Shown: positions 42,561 to 52,400 of the stretch, in pieces
Layout: each line of letters starts with the position of its first letter
Numbering within the stretch: position 1 is the first letter of the stretch
NCBI GenBank assembly: GCA_036873135.1
Contig: JAPTYO010000020.1
Span: forward strand, 8,249,203-8,313,202
Direction: 5' to 3'
Source of the DNA: Clarkia xantiana subsp. parviflora
Taxonomy: Eukaryota; Streptophyta; Magnoliopsida; Myrtales; Onagraceae
Length of the DNA: 64,000 nucleotides
Position numbers and translations under genes: made by a program
Notes under the pieces: generated by a model
Database searches by the model: none
What the model was told of the DNA's origin: nothing
Seen by the model: the letters and a program-made list of their open reading frames with translations, nothing else

Positions 42561-44190
42561 ATAACCTGCAAGTCTTTTGCAAATTCTTTGACATTGAATC
42601 AAGATGTTAGCTGAAACATACTATGTGATTACGCATCTTCATGTAAGACTATCTTGTCCACTATATTGTCCATTTGGACTAGTGTATCAATGTGACTGGG
42701 CTGAACTATTCGATCCTTGTACTGGGTTCGATTAGTTCGTTCCATTCTCATTATATTCAACTCGACGAGATCAGACTATGCGAACTGGATCCTTGGTTCG
42801 CTTAGTCTGTTCTATTCGCATTGTTTTTCTCGTAGGGGGTGTTATCCCTTACCTGGGTTTTCCCGTGGAAAAGTGCTTGTTACCTGGATATATTTCAAGT
42901 GTGAATGTCACGTTTTCAGGAGCGATTCTTGTGGTTGCCAACTTTGGGCGGATCGTACGGAGGGTTCCTGTTGTTGTTCCCTCTTTGTGCCTTCCTTTTG
43001 GAAGGTGCAGTGTCATGGGCTTATGTGGCCAAACAGTGTTGTACACCCAACGTCTTTGTCCATCTCTCAGTGGAGTGCTGGGCATTTGTTCATGTAGCGC
43101 CCCCTAGTTGCCCGGTAGTCATATTTGCTTTGTGCCCTATGGATGTTAATCCACTTAGGCTTTCCTAGTTCGGTGCCCTTTGTGTCTTGGGCTCCTTCTT
43201 CGTATGTTTGCTCGATTATGCTTGTTTGTTGCACGATAGGTGTCTCTTGAGGCACCCTTCCTTTATCTATACTTGCTCGTATTGATCACAGTCACGTTTC
43301 TGAGCAAACCCTTTCTGGATGTATCTTGGAGGGTGGGTGGGATGGATAATGGAGACTCCTCCCTTTTCATCATTGGAACCCGTTTCTTCAACTGACTCTT
43401 TGTAAAAGTCAGATTGGCATAGTATCACTGGCTTTGTGCTATTCATATTTGCTTCAAGATTTTTGCTGAGATCTATTGATCGGTGTCAACCCTCATATAT
43501 ATATTCTCCTACTATGCGAGTAGAATGTTGATAGTTATTTGTCTCTACCTTCCCCCCTTGATATGAGGGTTGGCACGCCGCAGTTGTTTTTCAACATATG
43601 TGTCTGGGGTTTCAAAATTTCTTCTTGTTGAGCCGAGTAGCGGTGCTTGCTCTTTGAGGAGGGCTTGTAACTTACGTTCCTTCATTTTCCATTTAACCAG
43701 TGATACTTGGCGAGATCAATACGTCTCAACTCTTCCTTAGAGAATTCTCCAAGGCTCTGGAGGGTTGTCGTTTTAACCACGATGCCTCTCTTGTTATGAA
43801 CAGGGGGCTGCCCCCGTTGTAGCCATGGCTTGTCGCTTGGCTTTCTTGACAGTTTTATTCATGTTGTGTATGCACACAATGATAATGGATGTTGGAATGA
43901 TGGGGTTCTCCCCCTTCTTCCTTTGTAATAGTTGTCATTCACTCAGTGCTTGGTGCATGACGTCAATGGCGGGATTTTCTATCGTCGCCTGCTCTGTTAG
44001 GACTTGTATCCTTGGTTGCCTTTCTTCCTTATGAGATGACGAAGGAGTGTCCATAATCACCCAAATGCATCGCACTTGGTGGAGGTATGCGCCTAATCTT
44101 TATGGCGCTTATCTTGAATCCTCTCATATGTATCTTGATAAACATGTCATTCATTGCATATATAATGCGGAGTCCGAGGATCTCCGTTTT
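42561..44190. other. Element C interior, decayed
   Basis: By position this should contain the pol region of C on the minus strand. I cannot recognise RT, RNase H or integrase motifs in any frame. Open frames of 60-126 codons occur on both strands without family features. Confidence 0.4.
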
Positions 44191-44194
44191 AGGA

Positions 44195-44696
44195 TCATAT
44201 TTCGAAAGATAAAATGTAATCAAGTATTAGCTGGCTTCTCCCCATAGGGAGTCCATTTTTGCAAGGATATATGCAAGGATACTCATAAGGATACATCCTC
44301 CATCCTTGCGTCCGCCTTATTAGTAGCGTTATCCTCCCCCATGGGTATGTTGACGTTTCTTCGAAGCATACCAGTAGGGGGTCCCCTGGTATTAGGTATG
44401 TCAGACTCTTTCCTAGTATCGCCAATAGCTGGGTAAGGGGGGTGTCTGTCGAACTCCCTTCATGCACTATAATTCTCTTCGTGTCAAAGCTAATGATTCC
44501 CCCTATTATGAATGATACATCGCTGTGTGGATACACTATGTTTTCCATATCCCTTTTTGAGAGCTGAATGATGGCGTCGCCCTTCTTCCCTTGCTAGGCT
44601 TGGGGCCTTTGAAGAGTTCTTAATGGAAATGTATTCCATTACCAGAGATGAGCTTACTAGGTGTAGTCGCATCTCCTGGCTATTTTGTGAAATCAT
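44195..44696 (-). pseudogene. Element C protease relic
   Basis: The minus-strand frame contains FDTKRIIVHEGSSTDTPLTQ and later CFEETSTYPWGRITLLI. These line up with FEMKRILIDGGSSSDILFMD and GFSGSTSYPLGVITLPV in D. The catalytic Asp of D-S/G-G-S is replaced (VHEGSS), so it cannot be active. A premature stop follows. This places C's gag-protease on the minus strand, as expected from its LTRs. Confidence 0.6.
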
Positions 44697-45782
44697 ATAG
44701 ATTCACTGGAGGTGTTTGCCCCTGAAGGTGGGTGTTGTCCGTGTGATATAGTTTCCCAAATTTTTGGAGGGATGTGCTCGTGACTGCCCTCTCTTATGCC
44801 AATAGGTAGTCTCTTTGTTTTTGCGGGGAAGGCATGTTGTGACTTGGATGGTGCCCCCCTTGCATATCAATGCCTGATGGTGTCTTCCGACGAACGTAGC
44901 ACTGAGATACTTTTTGGAAGGTTGTAGTGGGGGTAGTCCTTTGTGACCCTCATGGTAATTCTTCTTATAAGATGTTGAGAGTGCTTAACTCGTTTTTGGA
45001 GGTGTTCCTTCCATCTTAGTGGTCTTTTTCCAAAGTCTTGACCTTAAAGGTGTCCTTTGAGAATGATTAATCTGTTCCTCATGCGTTCCTTTGAGGAGCT
45101 TAAGCGAACGGTTGTGCCGATCAAACATGTTTGAACAAGACAGTTTGTCGGCGGTGGTGTTTTGATCGGTGACGACGCTTTTGTTCGTCAGTGACATGTA
45201 GCCTTGGCGACGACTCTCTTGGTCGCCGGCGGCGTTTGATGGACTCTCGTAGTAGTCAACCTATGTATATATATATAATGCAGAGTCCGAAGACATCCGG
45301 CTGGATTATTCTTGGAAAACATGATAATATCAAGTATCAAATATCTATCCCTTTCAGGGAGTTGAATTGTTATGTAGTTATATTAAATAAGAGGATATGG
45401 GAAGGATATAGGTGTAGGGGTGTTGATACCCCCTGCCTCCTTTGTAATGTAACTGTCCTCCTCCATTGGGTTGTGTGTATTCCTTCCACTTGAGTAATAT
45501 AATGTCTCGTCCTTGCCATGGTGGACTAGGTGGAGGTGTATCCTCCGTACACGCTATGTGTGATTTCCTCCCACTGCGTTTGTCCATGGGACTCCTCGTT
45601 GCAGTAGCGATATAGTAATATAGTGTGGAAAAACTCCATGAGTTCCATGCTCAAGGCCTTATCTTTCAAACTGTCCCCTTGCTGCCTCCTTGAGAGGTGT
45701 ACCGAGGGTTGTCTTGCACGAGGGTTGGAGCATGTCGCGCTGCATCATGGGTAGGCGGTTGTCGGGACGACGTCCATCACTT
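44697..45782. other. Element C interior next to the truncated 5' LTR
   Basis: No gag frame is recognisable. A diverged direct repeat is visible: 44150-44350 resembles 45265-45480, with shared words TATATAATGC.GAGTCCGA, AATCAAGTAT and a run of CCTCC words. The U5 end of the 5' LTR and the primer-binding site are missing, so a deletion has removed the junction. Confidence 0.45.
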
Positions 45783-46199
45783 AGATAAAGTAGAGAGAAG
45801 TCAGAGCTCCGGTGTCTCAATCCGAGATTAGCTTGGAAATGAAGAACCGAGGTCCCTATTTATAGAGTTTTTGATACAGGCACCGGAGGGGCCCACATTT
45901 TTAGGTGGGGCCCGCACAGAGATTAAAAGAATAATCGGATATACGCGGGTGCCCCGGAAGACGGTGTCCGGGGGTAGGGGGGTCGACACGGGGCATGTCG
46001 ACCCCGGACAAGTCCGGTTGCCCTGCTACCGGACTTGTCCGGTTGCTCCGGACGAGGCCTGCGCAACCGAACAAGTCCGATTGCTACGTGGAAACCGGAA
46101 CATGGCGCGTATCCCTAGGAGTAAAATGGTCTTAACTTGAGGTCGGCGGGGCGACCGTGTTTGAGCATTAGTGAAGTCCAATCGGGTGTATATCCATCA
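45783..46199 (-). mobile_element. 5' LTR of element C, truncated
   Basis: Homology to 14985-15373 begins abruptly at AGATAAAGTAGAGAG and runs to TATATCCATCA at 46199. The LTR part beyond the TATA region is lost. A 25-bp tandem duplication near 46020 (GGACAAGTCCGGTTG then CTACCGGACTTGTCCGGTTG) is absent from the other copy. Confidence 0.8.
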
Positions 46200-46478
46200 C
46201 ACTACACTGTCTCCGTGTCACCATCAACATTCAGGCATTGTCCAGAGTAATAAGATTTTAGTTCTTGCTCAATGCTACATTCTTGAACAACTTGAATGCT
46301 CTACTAAAGATATTGGTGTTCCTTGGGGATCATAAAATTGTTTAAATTGCATTTACTTTTGTTGGCTTCTTAAGTAGATATGATATTGTATAACATTCAA
46401 ATTCTTGGCAATTTCTTATTCAGTTATATTTTAACACATATTCTGATTACTGCATGTTGGATGTTGATGCTCTATGAG

Positions 46479-49400
46479 GATTATTTTGAGGATGCAAGGC
46501 ATTTCAGCACAAGAATTATGCTAAAGCCAATTAATGATCCCAATGTGTATCTGGTAGCAACTGTATCCGTTGAATCATTAGTTCATTACTTCCTCCTCGG
46601 ATAATGCATATCATTGTATACAAGGAAGGTATTCGGTGTACGCAATTATGTGCTTGCATATTCATTAGTGTTTTTTCTAGGTTTCAGGTCCAGTAGATCA
46701 CAGGCAAGAAGAGAAAACTGTTGGACTGAAAAGCTGTCCAAGATTTACCCTATGTTAAAATTAGGTGTCTAAAGTTTCAAATGTTAAATTGTAGTGACCA
46801 ATGTTTCAATTTTGTTAAAATATGGTGTCTCGGTGTGATTACTTTAGAGAAGTCAATTCTGACGAAACCGTGCGTCAAATTCGAGCTCCCATACACACTC
46901 CCTTCTCGTTATCTTGCCGGGACCGTCACCTAAGAAGTTGGACACATCCGCGCAAGTACATCTCGCTCTGTTGTCCTTGGAAAATGGCTCCACACCACTC
47001 TTCTAGAAACTTTTTTTTAATGCTCAATTTTTGAGTGAAATTTGATGATTTTGTGAAAAGTAAAGAGTGAAGGATTATGAGTATGTGAGTGGGTTGATGA
47101 AAATGATAGAATGGAGATGAAAATTGGGACAGTCCATTTTAACATTTTAAACTTCAGACACCTAATTTTAACAAAATGAAACTTGGGACAGTCCATTTTA
47201 ACATTTTAAACTTCAGACACCTAATTTTAACATAGGGTAAACTTTGGACAGTTTTTTTAGTTATTAACCCTTGTAGGAAACACGATATTTCGCTGGCAAA
47301 GGTATACTGTTAGTAATCCTAATAGTTTGGCATTCAATTCAGCAATAGCTAGCTAGCTAATTGGGTGGTTTCTATTCTATTTGTTTGTTGCAGGAAAGTT
47401 AATACATTCTTGGATCTTTTTGGTATCCAGTAAGAACTTTATATTTTAGGGATTAAGTACCTTTTCATACTACTTTTTTGCACAGAATCCACTTTTAGTA
47501 CCACTTCTTTTTTTTGTATACTTTTGATACCAAACCTTTCCCATTTGTATCCTTTTGATACTTCCGTTAAGTATCCGTCTAAAACACCCGTTAGTGGGTC
47601 ACGTGATGTGCACGTGACCCCTTTAATTTTTTTTTCTTCGAAAAACTGAAATTTGAATAGACGAGATTGCCCTTACGTGTTGAAGCTTAAATGGTCCAAT
47701 TCCTCCTTCTCATTTCCTTCTTCCCTTTTCCTTCTTTCCTGCTTCGAACTCGAGCACCAGACAGATGAACACCGGGGGTTCTTCGCAGTCAAACTCTCCA
47801 CCTTCCCAGTAACGGTCGAGATTCCTCCATATGAACTACGGAAGTGCTTTTGCGGTGAAGTCTGCAGTGAAGCCGTCGTATACGTGGAAGAATTTCTCCA
47901 GAAGGTTTCATGGGTGCCCATATTGGAAGGTATTGCTTCTTAGATGTTGCTACATGATTATGGGTTTGACAAATTTCATTCTGAACTACTCAATTTTTTA
48001 CGATATTGTGGTTCAATGTTCAATTAGGGTTTGATTTTGGGGCTGAATTAGGGTTTTTCGTTTGAGTTTAAATTGGACTGAATTAGGGTTTCTGATTTGT
48101 CAATTAGGGGTATTAAAAACAAAATCGATGTTCAATTACAATTTTTACAATTAGGGCTTACTAAATTTGAATTTTCTGAAATAGGATTCTATCGATTAGG
48201 GTTTGCTGAATTAGGGGTTTTTCGTTTGAGTTTAAATTGGACTGAAGTAGGGTATGATTTGTCAATTAGGGGTAAAACATTAACAAAATCGGTGTTCAAT
48301 TACATTTTTTACAATTAGGGCTTACTAAATTTGAATTTTCTGAAATAGGATCCTATCGATTAGGGTTTGCTGAAATAGGGGTTTTTCGTTTGAGTTTAAA
48401 TTGGACTGAATTAGGGTCTGATTTGTCAATTAGGGGTAAAACATTAACAAAATCGGTGTTCAATTACATTTTTTACAATTAGGGCTTACTGAATTTGAAT
48501 TTTACTGAAATAGGATCCTGTCGATTAGGGTTTGCTGAATTAGGGGTTTTTCAATTAACGTGAAATACATGCATTACTGTTAGTTTCAGTTGGTAACCAA
48601 TGTTTACAGGCTGGTGAAGACACTGGATGTGAATTTTTTGATTGGGAAGATCCAAATATATGTGGCTATGGTAGAAGAGCAATACAGAAGTTCCAGTCAA
48701 TGTACCAGAATTTGAGTACCAAATGTTCAACTCTGGGGATGAACAATGCTGAATTGAAGACTGAGATTACAAGGTTGGAGGTGGTGAATGAGAATCTAGC
48801 GTTTGACAGTGCTGAATTGAAGACTAAGGTTACAATGTTGGAGATGCAGCTGGAGAAATTTGAGATGGAGGTGGAGAAACTGGAGCTGGAGAATGGAAAA
48901 TTTAGAAATTGGCTCAGGAATTATGTATGTGTGGCAGGTGTTTTCTGTTTATTTTATTTTGTATTTTAAGCATGAAACTTTAGGGTGCATGTATGTATGG
49001 TATGTAAGGAACCCTCTTAGAGGTAGTTCTTCGGCAGTTACTGTTTAGGGTGCATTTTGGTATTTATAAGAAGGAACCCTCTTATGGTATGTATTAGAAG
49101 TATGTTAATGAAGTTTGTTTATTCAGGATGCACTTTGAAATCTATGTGGTACCATATGTATGTTGTTTCACTTTGACAAAACAGAGCATATTTTCAACAA
49201 ACCTACATTCAAGCATTCAATTTTCCAACCCAAAAAACAGTCATTCTTCAACATAGGCATCATGTTTTGCCAATTGTACCAACCAAAATAGACAAACACA
49301 ACTACTTAAGTTTTGTCAACTCTACACTACTACCCAACACAAGCATATGAAATTTTGCCAACACTACACTACTACCCAACACAAGTCATTCAATTTTGAC

Positions 49401-52400
49401 ACCACTTAACCACTTAACTACTACCCAAAAAACAGTCAATCTTCAACATAGGCATCATGTTTTGCCAATTGTACCAACCAAAATAGACAAACACAACTTA
49501 ACTACTACCCAACACAACTCATTGAGTTGAAGTTTTCTTCTTTGGTTTTTTAGCCATTCTCCACAAATGCCTCACCACAGACCTTGTCATCTTCGGGTGG
49601 ACTACTTGAAGAGGCTCCTCAACCAACACAAGTTCACGAGATTGAGACAACACCGGTTCTTCAGGCTCTTCTTCAGGTGGCATAGTGTACTCATCCACAT
49701 CGATAACATCATCCTCTACTGGTTCATCAGTCACAGGGACCTCTTCTTCATTAGTCACAGGGACCTCTTCTTCATTAGTCATAGGGACCTCCACTTCTGC
49801 TTTGTTAGACTGCTTCACTCCACGAGACTACATTATCAAAAGTGGATATTTCAAATTAGTTTGAGAATGCTAGTAAAGATATATTTTCAAATGCTTTCAA
49901 TACTTACCAAAAGTCTGTCCAGAATAGACTTAATCATCCTCTTTTTAGAGGCTAGTCCATCCACAGGCTCTGCTGCTCCTCCTCCATCCACAGGCACTGC
50001 TGCTGCTCCATCCAAAGCCTCTGCTGCTGCTCCATCCTCAGCCTCTATTGCTGCTCCATTCCCTTTTGCTTTTTTCCCTCTGCCCTTTCCTTTGCCTTTT
50101 CCAACCTTAGTAGAACTCTCTGGCTGTTCAGAAGCTTCTGGGGCATCAACTTCTAATTTTCTTTTTTCCTTTGTTCCTTTACCCTTCCTTCTGGATGGTT
50201 GTTGCTGCAAATAAAACATTAACTAGTTATCATATACCTGTGGTGTTGTGGTCCTGCAAATAAACAGTAAGTAATACATACCTGTGGTGCTGCTGGTTCC
50301 TGAGTCTCAAAATCAGGCACTTCTGTTTCATCGTTCATAGACCCATGTTCTCCTGGGTCAGCAGGACATGACCTCTTGTTGTGGCCACTCTTGCCGCAGA
50401 CAGAGCAATAATGCACCAGACCACGTCTTCCTGACCTAGATTGACCATTATCATCTTCAAACTGAGACCTTTCTCTCTTCTTCTTTGGTCTTCCAGATCT
50501 TTTCTTAAAGATTGGTGGATCCACCAGCAATGTATCAGTCTTCTACCAGTCCTCTCTACCGGGCATTGCATGGATGACACCTTCATAGGCACGTATATAT
50601 GCATCCTTGTGATAAACTGGGTCACAGTAAGGTTCCAGTTTTGACTTCCTCTCATGTGCGAGACAAGCAACCACATGAGGACATGGCAATCCACTAAGCT
50701 GCCAGGCCATGCAGCTACAATAGCCTTCATTTATCAGCACCTTGTATGTGGCATTTGGTCCACAGTCCACCTCATATTCCCATTCTGTTACATAGATGAC
50801 ATGACAACCACCAATCCTGCTCTTGATCTTCCCAAGTTTCTTCAAGATCAACCTGCCAAGGACACCCACTTCAGTCACACCTTTCCTTTTCTCTTCAAAA
50901 TCATGCATAAGCTTCCTCCTAATCCACTCCATGATCTGGACTACAGGTTTTTCCCTTGCTTCAAGAACCATGGCGTTGAAGCTCTCAGCAATGTTATTCA
51001 CCAACAAAGTAGTCTTTGAAGCATGTCTGAACTCGAACCTACACCAATGCTTCGTGGGAATTGCAGACAAAAACTTCCAAGCATTTATATTTGTCTTCTT
51101 CAGAATGTTCATATGCCAATTGTGTCTTTGTTCTGTGTATGCACGTGCAGCTGCCAATAGAATACTCCTAACATCAGCATCACCCATGGATTTAGCCTTC
51201 ATGTTCTGGTGTATGTGTCTAACACAGAACCTATGTTCTGATCCGGGCATAATCTGTTCCACAGCCTTGATTAAACCCTACAACCAGTACAAAACAGTAT
51301 CACCATATCATGATAACCAAACAAGTATGAAATGTACAATATTGAAACTACTTATACCTTTTGCCTATCTGAAATGATACTCCAAGTTCTGTCTATACCA
51401 ATATCAGCAGACAATAACTCAAGGAACCATGTCCATGTCTCTCCATTTTCTGCCTCAACCCAAGCATATGAAATAGGGAAGAGTTGATCATTTGCATCCC
51501 TAGTCACTGCACAAAGCATGAACCCACCATCTGGTCCCTTGAGGAAGCATCCATCCAAAGCAATAAAAGGGCGACATCCATTTTTGAACCCTCGTAGACA
51601 AGCATCAAGACATACGTACATCCGTAGGAAATTTGGTCTAAGGAAATTGGGGGATGGGTTAACATGAACCCCTGTTGTGCTTCCTGGATTGTGTTTGACA
51701 AGGGTCGCACAATAATCCCTTGTCATTGCAAAATCAACTCTCCTATCACCTAGTATCATGTAAAAAAACCATAGTAATACACATGGAAATAGCTGAAATG
51801 AAAAGAAATGGTATTGAAAGTATACACTATGGACAAACCTGCAATGATATCCTTTTCCATCTTCAACCCCTTATGTATAACGTTCCTGGAAACATTAAAC
51901 TCGAACATTCTACGTATCTCAGATGCAACTGCACTTGGCTTCAAATTCCCTTGAACCCGCAATAACTCCACAAATGTTTCACATACCCACTTCTTTCCGA
52001 TGTCCCTAGTGTAATGAGATCTGGCACATGTATGAGTCTTCTTCAGTTTCCTAATTTCGAATGTCGTGTCTCTGTTCATCCTGGCACCAACAACGCGGAA
52101 ACCACATTTTTTCCTGCACTGAACAATAATCCTGTTTGCATCATTCCTTCTCCTCACAGTGGCAGTCCCTGTTCTGATGGCATGAAGTTTGATAGCCTTT
52201 CTGAATGAATCTGCATTATGAAACTTCATTCCAAGTTCTAACTCAAAATCACCTCCCATGTGACTCTTGTACCACCTACCAGGTTCTCCACTAGTTGCAT
52301 CATCCCTCAAATCATGCAGCCTAGTAGGAGTGGTGATTGTATCTGTAATTGAATCAGACATTTCAACACCAAAACCCTCAAAATCAACGAAGATCTCTGC

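Larger units (their letters stand above)
14793..46199 (-). mobile_element. Tat-like gypsy element C (outermost nest), split by B
   Basis: C is a minus-strand element whose LTRs lie at 14793-15373 and 45783-46199. A polypurine tract follows the left LTR, and an antisense-gene relic and several tandem arrays lie inside. Removing B (16912-37540 plus one CCTTT) rejoins a roughly 87-bp tandem array across the insertion point, as expected. Flanks are CACTG (14788-14792) and CACTA (46200-46204), a 4-of-5 match for a target duplication. LTR divergence counted by eye is about 20 changes in 390 bp, plus a 25-bp duplication in the right copy near 46020. gag-pol is almost fully decayed. Confidence 0.75.
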
